A stretch of DNA of 12,682 bases from an uncultured Lachnospiraceae bacterium (GTDB taxonomy: Bacteria > Bacillota > Clostridia > Lachnospirales > Lachnospiraceae), in the NCBI GenBank assembly GCA_902473545.1, contig CABRSG010000038.1, positions 1 through 12,682 on the forward strand, given 5' to 3'. A program made the position numbers and the translations under genes. The notes under the pieces are model-generated. The model did not search any database. It saw nothing but the letters and a program-made list of their open reading frames with translations, and was not told the DNA's origin. Positions 1-7,146 of the stretch are shown here, one piece after another. How positions within the stretch are numbered: the first letter of the stretch is position 1; each line of letters opens with the position of its first letter.

Positions 1-711
1 CAGCGGCCGGACATTATTTTTTCGGATATCTACATGCCCAGGATGAATGGGCTTTTGATGGCGGCTGCACTCAAATCGGAGTTTGAGGATACGCAGCTTA
101 CGATCCTGACCGGCTACCGCGATTTTGAGCTGGCGCAGGAGGCGATTAAGCTGGGCGTGACGCGGTTTATCTTAAAGCCGTCTAATATGGAAGAGCTGGA
201 GGAGGCGCTGCGCGTGATGGTGCAGAACCTGCAAAGACGCGGAATTACCGGGGAAGAGTTTGAGGAATCCGCGCAAAATTCTCCGGGACAGCCAAGTGAT
301 CCGGAGCACGGACCAAAGTCCGGGCAATGCAGTGGTCAGGGAAAGAAAACCGGGGAAAATCCGCGGGAGACGGGTGATACAAAAACAGCGGCGGGTAGTT
401 TTCTGGTGAACAAAGCTCTTGAATATATGCGGAAGAATTACCGGCATAAGGTGACGCTCACCGATGTCGCTGACAGCATTTTTGTCAGCCAGTGGCATCT
501 GAGCAAGCTGCTCAACAGCCATACCGGGCAGAGTTTTTCCGAGCTGATGAACAGTATCCGTGTGGAGGAGGCGAAAAAGCTTCTGTCAGATCCGGCGCTG
601 CGCGTGGGCGATGTGGCGGAGCAGGTAGGATTTGTGGATATGGCGCATTTCTCGCGCGTGTTTAAGAAAGTGACGGGAATCTCCGCAAATGAATTCCGCA
701 ACCGGTTGTAG
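1..711 (+). CDS. Response regulator with AraC-type DNA-binding domain, 5' partial
   Basis: This is the C-terminal 236 residues of a two-component response regulator; the start lies outside the window. The first visible residues, PDIIFSDIYMPRMNG, are the core of a receiver domain, with the phosphoacceptor Asp at visible residue 9 (bases 25-27). The conserved Thr (ILTGY) and Lys (ILKPS) follow, so phosphorylation looks intact. A hydrophilic linker rich in Gly, Pro, Ser and Lys (about residues 80-135) joins it to two AraC-type helix-turn-helix motifs (about residues 135-236, ending with DVAEQVGFVDMAHFSRVFKK). Such proteins normally bind DNA when phosphorylated by a partner histidine kinase, often to control sugar uptake genes. 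The receiver runs directly into the HTH without the long YesN middle region, so it is a short form. The gene ends at a TAG and is followed by a bidirectional terminator. The internal ATG at base 34 is not the start. Confidence 0.93.
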   Translation, partial: QRPDIIFSDIYMPRMNGLLMAAALKSEFEDTQLTILTGYRDFELAQEAIKLGVTRFILKPSNMEELEEALRVMVQNLQRRGITGEEFEESAQNSPGQPSDPEHGPKSGQCSGQGKKTGENPRETGDTKTAAGSFLVNKALEYMRKNYRHKVTLTDVADSIFVSQWHLSKLLNSHTGQSFSELMNSIRVEEAKKLLSDPALRVGDVAEQVGFVDMAHFSRVFKKVTGISANEFRNRL

Positions 712-783
712 CGGGTGGGTTTTGCATTTTAGCAAAAACGGTATTCCTCCGGGGCGGAACCGGGTTACTTTCCTGTTATATAA

Positions 784-833
784 AAAAGGGTATCGCGTTA
801 TCATCTGGATGGATGATTTTGCGATACCCTTTT
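784..833. terminator. Bidirectional rho-independent terminator between convergent genes
   Basis: A perfect 13-base stem pairs 784-796 (AAAAGGGTATCGC) with 821-833 (GCGATACCCTTTT). A second 6-base stem inside it pairs 800-805 with 812-817. The A-run on one side and T-run on the other let it act in both directions, which fits its place between the + strand response regulator and the - strand hydrolase. Confidence 0.85.
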
Positions 834-848
834 CTGCATAAATGAGAA

Positions 849-1733
849 TTACAGCTTCTCTGCGGAGAAATCAGCAATAGAAGTCTTTACAGTGTCTGTC
901 ACAGGGGAATTTTCTTCATAGAAGCCGTATCCATGATTGGCTCCTTCAACTGCAAGGCTTTCTGCCTCCAGGGCTTCAATTACGCTTTCATTGACATCGG
1001 GCGGGACCATTTCATCTTCTGTCCCGTAGACAACCATAGTTTCGCAGACGGGCTTCAGATTTTGTATGACATTCATGGTATCCAGCATTTTCTGATAGTG
1101 CTCACCACTCACCTGAAGCGTGTTTCCGTACCACTCAATTTCAACAAAGCCGCCGTTTTCTTCTGCCGCAGCGATGTTCTCCTCCTGCTGGGCAATGGTA
1201 TCTTCGTCACAGCTTGCTGCCGGCGCCAGAAGTGCTATCGCTTTGTAAGGATTATTGTCGCTTTGATTGATGCAAAGAGACATGCGCCCGCCCATACTGT
1301 AACCGAAAATACCAAGCTTGTTTTCATCGATCGGATAATTTTCTACAACATAATCCTTGCACGCAAAAGAATCGGACATGTTGTTATCCAGATTGAAATC
1401 CAGGAAGGATGCCTCTGAATCTCCGCAGCCTGCAAAGTCAAGACGCACAGAGGCAATTCCCTGGTCTGCGAGTGCCTCCGCTATCTGGACAAATCCAGTG
1501 CCCTCGTCTCTGCTCCCGGCAAATCCATGATTCATGACAACCAGCGGAAACGGACCTTCACCTTCCGGGATGACGACAGTGGCAGGAATCTTACGGCCAT
1601 CATTTTCTACAGAAATAATCTCAGATTTGTTTGTTGCTGTTTCTTCGGCAAATACAGTCTGAACGCCAATATTTCCAGTAAAAATTGCTGCACTCATTGC
1701 GGCTGCACATACCCATGATAATGCTCTTTTCAT
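849..1733 (-). CDS. Exported alpha/beta hydrolase (feruloyl/cinnamoyl esterase-like)
   Basis: A 294-residue serine hydrolase. Residues 1-29 form a Sec signal peptide (MKRAL start, Ala-rich core, cleavage likely after VFA and before EE) with no lipobox Cys, so the enzyme should be secreted. The alpha/beta hydrolase marks are all present: oxyanion HGF at 69-71, nucleophile Ser146 in GYSMGG, Asp240 in YGTEDEMVP and His267 in GANHGYG. The segments SVRLDFAGCGDS and LLAPAA resemble the cinnamoyl/feruloyl esterase branch, which releases phenolic acids from plant cell-wall sugars, but the substrate cannot be read from sequence alone; other carboxylesterases or acyl-peptide hydrolases remain possible. 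A GGGAGG ribosome binding site lies at 1741-1746, 7 bases from the ATG. It follows a truncated response regulator on the same strand after 65 bases, so the two may be cotranscribed, and it ends just before a terminator. Confidence 0.87.
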   Translation of the reverse strand: MKRALSWVCAAAMSAAIFTGNIGVQTVFAEETATNKSEIISVENDGRKIPATVVIPEGEGPFPLVVMNHGFAGSRDEGTGFVQIAEALADQGIASVRLDFAGCGDSEASFLDFNLDNNMSDSFACKDYVVENYPIDENKLGIFGYSMGGRMSLCINQSDNNPYKAIALLAPAASCDEDTIAQQEENIAAAEENGGFVEIEWYGNTLQVSGEHYQKMLDTMNVIQNLKPVCETMVVYGTEDEMVPPDVNESVIEALEAESLAVEGANHGYGFYEENSPVTDTVKTSIADFSAEKL

Positions 1734-1798
1734 ATTGTTTCCTCCCTTGCTCTTCTGGCCGGCTGCAGCGCTTCTGGGCGATTACAGCCGCCTGTTTT

Positions 1799-2848
1799 TC
1801 AGAATGTGCCTGGTGCCTGCATTTCTGCGAGCTGCGCAACGGGCGAGGCTTCAATACAGAAAGACAGCCCGTCAAAGACGTCCTCCAATGATTCTTTGAG
1901 TGCGTTCAGCGTGCGCAGCGTCGCGAAATATTCTTTGGAGGTTTCCGCATCCTTCCAGCAGGGCACAAGCAGAAGCACGTGATTTCCCATCACGGGACCG
2001 ATGACAGCCTGTGGGATGCTTTCCAGCACCGTTTCGCGAAACTTCATATAGTCCTTCTGAAGATGCACGGCAGAACCGACCGGGTTTAGCAGGGCATCTT
2101 TTTTCTGCTGCAGAAGCGCGCGCATGGCGGCACGGTCATAGCTGCTGGGATCTGCGGCATGTGATGCTTTACTTTCATCCACGGAAATGGAAGAGTGCAC
2201 TCCGCCGGGATCCGCTGAGGAATCGCCAAAACGGGCTGCCCTTGCTGTTGCCGGGATGTGCGGGCTGTCTGCGGAGGGCGGCAGCTCACCAAATGTTATA
2301 GTGACAAGGCGTCCGTAATTCTGGGAAATTCCCAGAAGCGTCTTATATTGTTTCAGTGACTTTGCATAGCTGTCCGGGAAAAACAACTGGTTAATCAGAC
2401 CGTGTTCTACTACCGGGACAGCAGCGTCAAAGCGTTCCTGCACCATGCGGTTCTGCTGCTGCCGTTTTTGGGAATGAGCGACCATGGAAATTGCCGTCTC
2501 CAGTACAGGCAGCACCTTTTCACGGAACAGGGGCTTCGTAAGGTGCGCAAGGATGTTCAGATTTTTTGATTCTGTGTGATAATACGCTTTGTAGGAGGCA
2601 GACACTGTGATAAACAGGCATTTTAAATGATAGGAGCGGATTTCCCGCACCACTTCAAAACCCCGCATACCGGGCATCTGAATATTGATGATGGCGATAT
2701 CCGGAACAAACTTGCGCGCAAGCGTCCGCGTGTAAAGTGTCGTCGTTGACACGCGGATATCACAGTTCTCATGAAAATGACTATGGATCATATTAATAAG
2801 CGCATTTAAAACAACGCCCTCATTGTCTGCAAGAAGAATCTTGTACAT
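1799..2848 (-). CDS. Atypical response regulator: no phosphoacceptor Asp, no output HTH
   Basis: A 349-residue protein that starts as a typical YesN-type receiver (MYKILLADNEG). At the phosphorylation site the motif reads PDIAIINIQMPGMRG, with Asn55 where Asp is expected (codon AAT, 2684-2686). The acidic pocket has Asp8 and Asn9, and Lys105 (LTKP) is kept. Residues about 120-345 match the helical and degenerate middle region of long clostridial YesN-type regulators, but the protein stops after FCIEASPVAQLAEMQAPGTF, where full-length relatives (as I recall, over 500 residues) go on to an AraC-type HTH. No HTH is seen in any frame in the 65 bases before the hydrolase. It may be a phosphorylation-independent sensor or partner protein, or a decaying gene. 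The start is supported by GGAGGA at 2854-2859. Receiver identity is secure; function is open. Confidence 0.8.
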   Translation of the reverse strand: MYKILLADNEGVVLNALINMIHSHFHENCDIRVSTTTLYTRTLARKFVPDIAIINIQMPGMRGFEVVREIRSYHLKCLFITVSASYKAYYHTESKNLNILAHLTKPLFREKVLPVLETAISMVAHSQKRQQQNRMVQERFDAAVPVVEHGLINQLFFPDSYAKSLKQYKTLLGISQNYGRLVTITFGELPPSADSPHIPATARAARFGDSSADPGGVHSSISVDESKASHAADPSSYDRAAMRALLQQKKDALLNPVGSAVHLQKDYMKFRETVLESIPQAVIGPVMGNHVLLLVPCWKDAETSKEYFATLRTLNALKESLEDVFDGLSFCIEASPVAQLAEMQAPGTF

Positions 2849-2920
2849 CTGGCTCCTCCGTTTTTGCTGTCCTGGTTTGCCTGTGACATTCCAGAATTAA
2901 TTTTAACTGATTCTTTGGTA

Positions 2921-2940
2921 AAACTCAAGCAAACTCAGGC
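2921..2940. repeat. Two tandem 10-base repeats in the divergent intergenic region
   Basis: AAACTCAAGC is followed at once by AAACTCAGGC, one mismatch in ten. The pair sits in the 211-base gap between the divergent response regulator and the ROK gene. A 10-base period places both copies on one face of the helix, as is common for activator or repressor sites, but no binding protein can be named. Confidence 0.4.
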
Positions 2941-2950
2941 AAAAATGATT

Positions 2951-2977
2951 TTGGTATATAGAATGAAAAAATATAAG
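2951..2977 (+). promoter_or_regulatory. Weak candidate promoter for the ROK regulator
   Basis: TTGGTA (2951-2956) and TATAAG (2972-2977) are the best -35/-10 pair ahead of the ROK gene, but the spacer is only 15 bases and the -35 match is partial. It would give a leader of about 75 bases. Just downstream, 2981-2989 reads GGTACAAAT, close to GGTACCAAAT at 4433-4442 before the transporter operon, which could be a shared regulator site. Confidence 0.25.
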
Positions 2978-3059
2978 ACAGGTACAAATTATATATTTGC
3001 GCTTTTTCCTGAAATGGGCTATAGTTAATATTGAACATTGTGAACTAGGAGAAGAAACA

Positions 3060-4172
3060 TTGGAGGATTACAGAGGAACGGCGCGGAACATCGGGGATGT
3101 ATACCGCCATATTTACAGAAACGAAACAAGCTCGCGGCAGATGGTTGCGGCGGACCTTGGCATCAGCCTCCCGACGGTGACGCAGAATCTGAATTATCTG
3201 AGGGAATGCGGGCTGATTTTTAACGCCGGGGAGTTTGAATCCACCGGCGGACGCAAGGCAAATATGCTCAGTATCGTGCCGGAGGCAAGGCTGGCAGTGG
3301 GAATGGATGTTACGCAGACACATGTATCGGTGGTTTTGACCGATTTGAAGCTGAGCATTCTGGATTCCGTAAAAACGCATGTGCTGTTTCGCGATGCGGA
3401 TGATTACTATGAAATGCTGGCGAATCATGTAAGAATGATACTGGAAAAAAATGAAGTCGACCCGGAGAAATTCCTGGGCGTCGGCATTTCTCTGCCGGCG
3501 ATTGTGAACGAGCAGGAAAATACGATCTCTTATTCAAAGGTCATTGATATTCCGGACGACTTTTATGTGCAGATGCAGAAAAAACTGCCGTATCCGGTGC
3601 GTCTGTTCAATGATGCAAATGCCGCGGGCTGGACGGAGCTGCAGGCGCGCGGAAAGCAGCAGCCGATGGTATATCTGTCTCTGAGCAACAGTGTGGGCGG
3701 CGCTGTCTTAATGAATCGCGTATATACCGGACGAAACTGGCGGGGCGGCGAGTTTGGTCATATGACGATCGTGCCGAATGGAAAAGAATGTTATTGCGGA
3801 CGGCGCGGTTGTCTGAACGCATACTGTTCCGCAAGAGCATTATCCGATTATACAGATGGGGATATCCGTCAGTTCTTTTATGAAATGAAGGCTACCGGAA
3901 ACCGGGGTTATCGCCGTGCGTTTGAGGATTATATGCAGTATCTTGCATTAGCGGTCAATAATCTGCGGATGTGTTTTGACTGCGATGTGGTGCTTGGCGG
4001 TATGGTCGGCGCGTGTATGGAAGAGTATGTTGAGGAGTTTAAAAAGATAGTAAAGAAGTTGACGCCGTTTGAGAACAGCGCTGAATATGTGAAAATCTGT
4101 TCCTTCCGCACCGAGCCGTCGGCGGTGGGAGCGGCGCTTTATTTCGTTGACGATTTTGTACGGCAGATGTAA
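3060..4172 (+). CDS. ROK-family transcriptional regulator
   Basis: A 370-residue protein, TTG start. AGGAG at 3047-3051 lies 8 bases before this TTG; the frame stays open to 2997, but the added residues have no ribosome site and do not look like protein. Residues about 10-55 form a winged helix-turn-helix (SSRQMVAADLGISLPTVTQNLNYLRECGLI). The rest is a ROK domain with NDANAAGW at 184-191 and the zinc motif made of His234, Cys244, Cys246 and Cys251 (CYCGRRGCLNAYCS). The first phosphate loop, DIGGTK in sugar kinases, reads DVTQTH (83-88), and the second reads SNSVGGA, so it should bind a sugar without phosphorylating it. Proteins of this layout (XylR, NagC, Mlc) repress sugar genes. The transporter operon starts 389 bases downstream on the same strand and is the likely target. 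Confidence 0.9.
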   Translation: MEDYRGTARNIGDVYRHIYRNETSSRQMVAADLGISLPTVTQNLNYLRECGLIFNAGEFESTGGRKANMLSIVPEARLAVGMDVTQTHVSVVLTDLKLSILDSVKTHVLFRDADDYYEMLANHVRMILEKNEVDPEKFLGVGISLPAIVNEQENTISYSKVIDIPDDFYVQMQKKLPYPVRLFNDANAAGWTELQARGKQQPMVYLSLSNSVGGAVLMNRVYTGRNWRGGEFGHMTIVPNGKECYCGRRGCLNAYCSARALSDYTDGDIRQFFYEMKATGNRGYRRAFEDYMQYLALAVNNLRMCFDCDVVLGGMVGACMEEYVEEFKKIVKKLTPFENSAEYVKICSFRTEPSAVGAALYFVDDFVRQM

Positions 4173-4203
4173 AACGGCTCTGTTTGTACGAATTAACGTC
4201 TTT

Positions 4204-4249
4204 CATCCAGAAGTGCCAGTGTGAACAGGCGCAACCGCATTTCTGGATG
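4204..4249 (+). other. Imperfect inverted repeat after the ROK gene
   Basis: CATCCAGAAGTG (4204-4215) pairs with CATTTCTGGATG (4238-4249) over 12 bases with one G-T pair; the loop is 22 bases. No T-run follows directly (ATCGGAGTTTTG), so it may be an mRNA end-stabilising hairpin or a weak terminator before the stronger one at 4296. Confidence 0.5.
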
Positions 4250-4295
4250 GATCGGAGTTTTGTATTAAATTGTCAAATAATTATCAAAATAAGAG

Positions 4296-4327
4296 AAAAT
4301 GGATATGCATTTTGCATATCCATTTTT
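4296..4327 (+). terminator. Rho-independent terminator downstream of the ROK gene
   Basis: AAAATGGATATGC (4296-4308) and GCATATCCATTTT (4314-4326) form a perfect 13-base stem with a 5-base loop, ending in a T-run. It separates the ROK transcript from the transporter operon. The A-run ahead of the stem means it could also work in reverse. Confidence 0.75.
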
Positions 4328-4436
4328 CTGACTTAAATAAATTGTTTTTCGGAAGTAAAAATTAAGCCGATATAAAAAAATCAAAAAATATTGAAAAAAA
4401 AGAAAAATAGAGGACAAAATATACAAAAAATAGGTA

Positions 4437-4472
4437 CCAAATTTGGGAGCATTTTACAAACTTACGTAAAAT
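4437..4472. promoter_or_regulatory. Candidate operators upstream of the transporter promoter
   Basis: CCAAATTTGG (4437-4446) is a perfect palindrome. Next to it, ATTTTAC (4451-4457) and GTAAAAT (4466-4472) are a perfect 7-base inverted repeat with an 8-base gap. Both lie just upstream of the -35 box. The neighbouring ROK regulator is the obvious candidate binder, but this is inferred from position only. Confidence 0.4.
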
Positions 4473-4485
4473 GATTAATAAATGA

Positions 4486-4514
4486 TTGACTAAATTGTGA
4501 AAAGAGTATATAAC
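4486..4514 (+). promoter_or_regulatory. Sigma-A promoter of the sugar transporter operon
   Basis: TTGACT (4486-4491) and TATAAC (4509-4514) each match the consensus in 5 of 6 bases, with an ideal 17-base spacer. Transcription should start near 4520-4522, giving a leader of about 40 bases. Confidence 0.75.
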
Positions 4515-4518
4515 TATG

Positions 4519-4530
4519 TTAACAAGTTAA
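4519..4530. promoter_or_regulatory. Palindrome at the predicted transcription start
   Basis: TTAACAAGTTAA is a perfect 5-2-5 palindrome just after the -10 box and covering the likely +1. A repressor bound here would block the promoter, so it is a good operator candidate for the ROK protein or another regulator. Confidence 0.45.
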
Positions 4531-4561
4531 TCCGTTTTCAGGGAAGTAGGGGACGAAGTAT

Positions 4562-6076
4562 ATGGATGAAATCAAATTGAGAGTAAGCGGAATTGAAAAA
4601 TCATTCCCTGGAGTGAAAGCGCTGAGTAATATAGACTTTGCAGTGCGCAAGGGGACCGTCCATGCACTGTGCGGGGAAAACGGCGCAGGAAAATCCACGT
4701 TGATGAAGGTTTTAACCGGCCTGTACAAGGCAGACAAAGGTCAGATTTACATAGATGAAAAGCCGGTTGAGATTAAAAATCCGCTCCAGGCAAGAGAGTA
4801 CGGCATATCTATGATAGCCCAGGAACTGAACTATGTATCGGAACTGTCCGTGGAAGAAAATCTGTTTATGGGGCGTCTGCCGGTGAACCGGTTTGGAAAG
4901 GTTGACTGGAAAAAGGTCCGCAGGGAAGCGGAGAAGTTTCTGGAAGAAGAGCATTTAAGCTATGCGCCCGACCAGAAGCTGAAAACACTGACCGTTTCCG
5001 ATATTCAGATGCTGGAGATTATTAAGGCGGTTAATAATAACGCGCAGGTCGTACTTATGGACGAGCCGACTTCCTCCATCTCACAGAAGGAGGTAAAGCT
5101 GCTGTTTGAGAAGATTGCGGAGCTTAAGGCAAAGGGTGTAAGCATTATTTATATCTCACATAAAATGGACGAGGTATTCCAGATCGCCGATGATATCACG
5201 ATCATTCGTGACGGTGCGGTGGTTTCCTCAGACCGGGCGGAGAATCTGGATATTGAAACAGTTATTGCCCGCATGGTTGGACGAAAGATGGACAATGCCT
5301 ATCCGAAAGAAATCCTTCCGCTTGGCGAAAAGAACTTTGAGGTACAGAATTTTAACTGCAAAGGCATGTTTGCTGATGTCAATTTTTACGCCCGCAAGGG
5401 TGAGATCGTGGGATTTGCCGGGCTGGTAGGCGCGGGGCGCACCGAAGTCATGCGTGCGATTTTCGGTATGGATCACAAGGACAGCGGCACAGTGAAGATC
5501 GACGGACAGGAAGTGACGATTAAAAGCCCGCATGATGCTATTGCCAAAAAGCTGATCATGCTGTCGGAGGACCGGAAAGAGTACGGCATCATCCCGGTGC
5601 GAAGCGTTATGGAAAATGCGAGCATCGCATCGCTGAAGCGCTATTTCTTTGCAGGAAAGAACCACAAGAGCAAAGAGCGGAGCGAGGTGGGCGAGATCTT
5701 TCAGAAGATGAATGTGAAAACGCCGTCTCTGGATACACTGATCGCCTCACTGTCCGGCGGAAATGCGCAGAAGGTCCTGCTGGCGAGATGGATGCTCTGC
5801 GAGCCGGAGATTATGATACTGGATGAGCCGACCAGAGGTATTGATGTAGGTGCAAAATTTGAGATATACAAACTGATGACCGATATCGTCAAAGAGGGAA
5901 AGACGATCGTCATGGTATCCTCTGAGCTGCCGGAGCTGATCGGCATGTGCGACAGAATTTATGTGATGTGCCAGGGCAGGATCATGGGATGCTTAAGCAG
6001 AGAAGAATTTTCACAGGAAACCATTATGATGCATGCGACCGGTCTTTTCGGCAAGACAGGGAAAGGAGATAAATAA
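4562..6076 (+). CDS. CUT2 sugar ABC transporter, double ATPase subunit (RbsA/XylG/MglA type)
   Basis: A 504-residue protein with two nucleotide-binding domains in one chain, the usual size and plan for ribose/xylose/galactose-type importers. It sits on the inner membrane face and drives uptake. Domain 1 has Walker A GENGAGKST (38-46), Walker B VVLMDEPTSS with Glu168, and H-loop His200; its signature is the loose TVSDIQM form common in this class. Domain 2 has a degenerate Walker A GLVGAGRTE (287-295, Arg instead of Lys), a good signature LSGGNAQK (397-404), Walker B IMILDEPTRGID and Ser in place of the H-loop His (VSSE). Only one ATP site should be fully active, as usual in the family. AGGGGA lies 8 bases before the ATG. 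The stop overlaps the permease start by one base (TAATG), so the two are translationally coupled. The exact sugar cannot be told; the polyol dehydrogenase in the operon hints at a sugar alcohol or pentose. Confidence 0.95.
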   Translation: MDEIKLRVSGIEKSFPGVKALSNIDFAVRKGTVHALCGENGAGKSTLMKVLTGLYKADKGQIYIDEKPVEIKNPLQAREYGISMIAQELNYVSELSVEENLFMGRLPVNRFGKVDWKKVRREAEKFLEEEHLSYAPDQKLKTLTVSDIQMLEIIKAVNNNAQVVLMDEPTSSISQKEVKLLFEKIAELKAKGVSIIYISHKMDEVFQIADDITIIRDGAVVSSDRAENLDIETVIARMVGRKMDNAYPKEILPLGEKNFEVQNFNCKGMFADVNFYARKGEIVGFAGLVGAGRTEVMRAIFGMDHKDSGTVKIDGQEVTIKSPHDAIAKKLIMLSEDRKEYGIIPVRSVMENASIASLKRYFFAGKNHKSKERSEVGEIFQKMNVKTPSLDTLIASLSGGNAQKVLLARWMLCEPEIMILDEPTRGIDVGAKFEIYKLMTDIVKEGKTIVMVSSELPELIGMCDRIYVMCQGRIMGCLSREEFSQETIMMHATGLFGKTGKGDK

Positions 6077-7074
6077 TGAACAAAAATAAACAGCTTTCCG
6101 CTTTTTTACAGAGGTTTTCCATTTTTATTGTTTTGATCGTGATGTTTCTGGTCTGTTCGCTGCTCAGCCCATACTTCTTAAAAACGAACAACCTGATGAA
6201 CATTGCACGACAGCTCTGTGTGGGTATCCTGATCGCTTACGGTGAAATGATTCTGATCGTCAGCGGCTTTCTGGATCTGTCGATTGGTTCCGTGCTTGCA
6301 CTGGCAGGCGTACTTTCGGTAGCTGCTTATAAGGCAACCGGCTCGATGGCGCTGGCAATTCTGGTAGCGTTGCTGGTGGGTATGGCATGCAACTTGTTTA
6401 ACGGTATTTTCGTTGCACAGTTTGAAGTGCCGGCGTTTATTGCAACTCTGGGTATGCAGCAGATTGCCCGCGGTATTGCTCTTTACTTTACCGGCGGAGC
6501 AAATATCCTGCAGATTGGCAAATATGTCAATATCGGACAGGGCATGATCGGTTTTATGCCGGTTCCTGTTATTATCGTTATACTGATTACGATCGTCGTC
6601 TGGTACATGTTTAATCATACCAGCTATGGGCGCAGCCTGTATGCGATCGGCGGAAACCGCAAGGCGGCAGAGGCGAGCGGTATCAATGGAAAAATGGTCA
6701 TTTACAAATCGTATCTCATAAACGGTATGCTTGCCGGGCTTGCCGGAGTGATCTTTATGGCGAGAAACAACTCCGGTCTTCCGAACGGCGCGGTCGGCTA
6801 TGAAATGACCGGTCTGACGGCAGCAATCGTGGGCGGAACCTCTTTCTCCGGCGGCGTCGGCACGGTTATGGGAACGGTGGCAGGTGCCTTTATTATCGGC
6901 TTCCTGGAAAATATTATGAACCTGCTTGGCGTAAACTCTTACATACAGAATATCATCGAAGGAGCGATCATCGTCGTTGCCGTGGCATTTGATATCATGA
7001 GCAAGAACCGCAAGACCAGCAAAATGATTATGGCGGTGGACGATACAAAGAAGGCAAACAGCTCCGTTAAGTAG
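6076..7074 (+). CDS. CUT2 sugar ABC transporter, permease subunit (RbsC type)
   Basis: A 332-residue integral membrane protein of the BPD_transp_2 family, with about eight to ten hydrophobic segments between residues 14 and 307. Family marks are SGFLDLSIGSVLALAG (63-78), FEVPAFIATLGMQQIARG, the cytoplasmic coupling loop GGNRKAAEASGIN (192-204) that contacts the ATPase, and the Gly-rich GLTAAIVGGTSFSGGVGTVMG near 246-266. The C-terminus is a charged tail. GGAG at 6065-6068 lies 7 bases before the ATG, which overlaps the ATPase stop. One permease gene usually gives a homodimeric channel in this class. No second permease is present, so the transporter is complete with the ATPase and binding protein. 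Confidence 0.95.
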   Translation: MNKNKQLSAFLQRFSIFIVLIVMFLVCSLLSPYFLKTNNLMNIARQLCVGILIAYGEMILIVSGFLDLSIGSVLALAGVLSVAAYKATGSMALAILVALLVGMACNLFNGIFVAQFEVPAFIATLGMQQIARGIALYFTGGANILQIGKYVNIGQGMIGFMPVPVIIVILITIVVWYMFNHTSYGRSLYAIGGNRKAAEASGINGKMVIYKSYLINGMLAGLAGVIFMARNNSGLPNGAVGYEMTGLTAAIVGGTSFSGGVGTVMGTVAGAFIIGFLENIMNLLGVNSYIQNIIEGAIIVVAVAFDIMSKNRKTSKMIMAVDDTKKANSSVK

Positions 7075-7082
7075 AATGCGTT

Positions 7083-7098
7083 ACTGCATGGACGCAGT
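7083..7098 (+). other. Short hairpin between permease and binding-protein genes
   Basis: ACTGC (7083-7087) pairs with GCAGT (7094-7098) with a 6-base loop, followed by GTTTATTTT. It is short; at most a leaky terminator or a stabiliser for the binding-protein message. Confidence 0.25.
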
Positions 7099-7146
7099 GT
7101 TTATTTTACAATATTTACCTACAAAAAAGAAAGGATGGGAAAAGAA

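Larger units (their letters stand above)
4173..4561. other. 389-base regulatory gap between ROK gene and transporter operon
   Basis: No gene is visible. From left to right it holds a long imperfect hairpin (4204-4249), a terminator (4296-4327), a very A-rich stretch (about 4366-4430), a 10-base palindrome CCAAATTTGG (4437-4446), an inverted repeat ATTTTAC/GTAAAAT (4451-4472), a sigma-A promoter (4486-4514), a palindrome at the likely transcription start (4519-4530) and the ribosome site AGGGGA (4548-4553). The density of symmetric sites suggests tight control of the operon. Confidence 0.6.

Noticed and set aside
2997..3059. Upstream extension of the ROK gene to a TTG at 2997
   Set aside because: No ribosome site precedes it and the added residues are not protein-like; AGGAG at 3047-3051 fits the TTG at 3060.
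4204..4327. Riboswitch or leader RNA for the transporter operon
   Set aside because: Both hairpins lie upstream of the predicted promoter at 4486, so they are not on the operon transcript; they fit the 3' end of the ROK transcript.
4366..4430. Small gene or origin-like element in the A-rich stretch
   Set aside because: No start with a ribosome site and no repeated box pattern; it is more likely an UP-element-like or curved DNA region upstream of the promoter.
7135..7146. Alternative ATG at 7135 for the binding protein
   Set aside because: It overlaps the AAAGGA ribosome site, which is well placed for the ATG at 7147.
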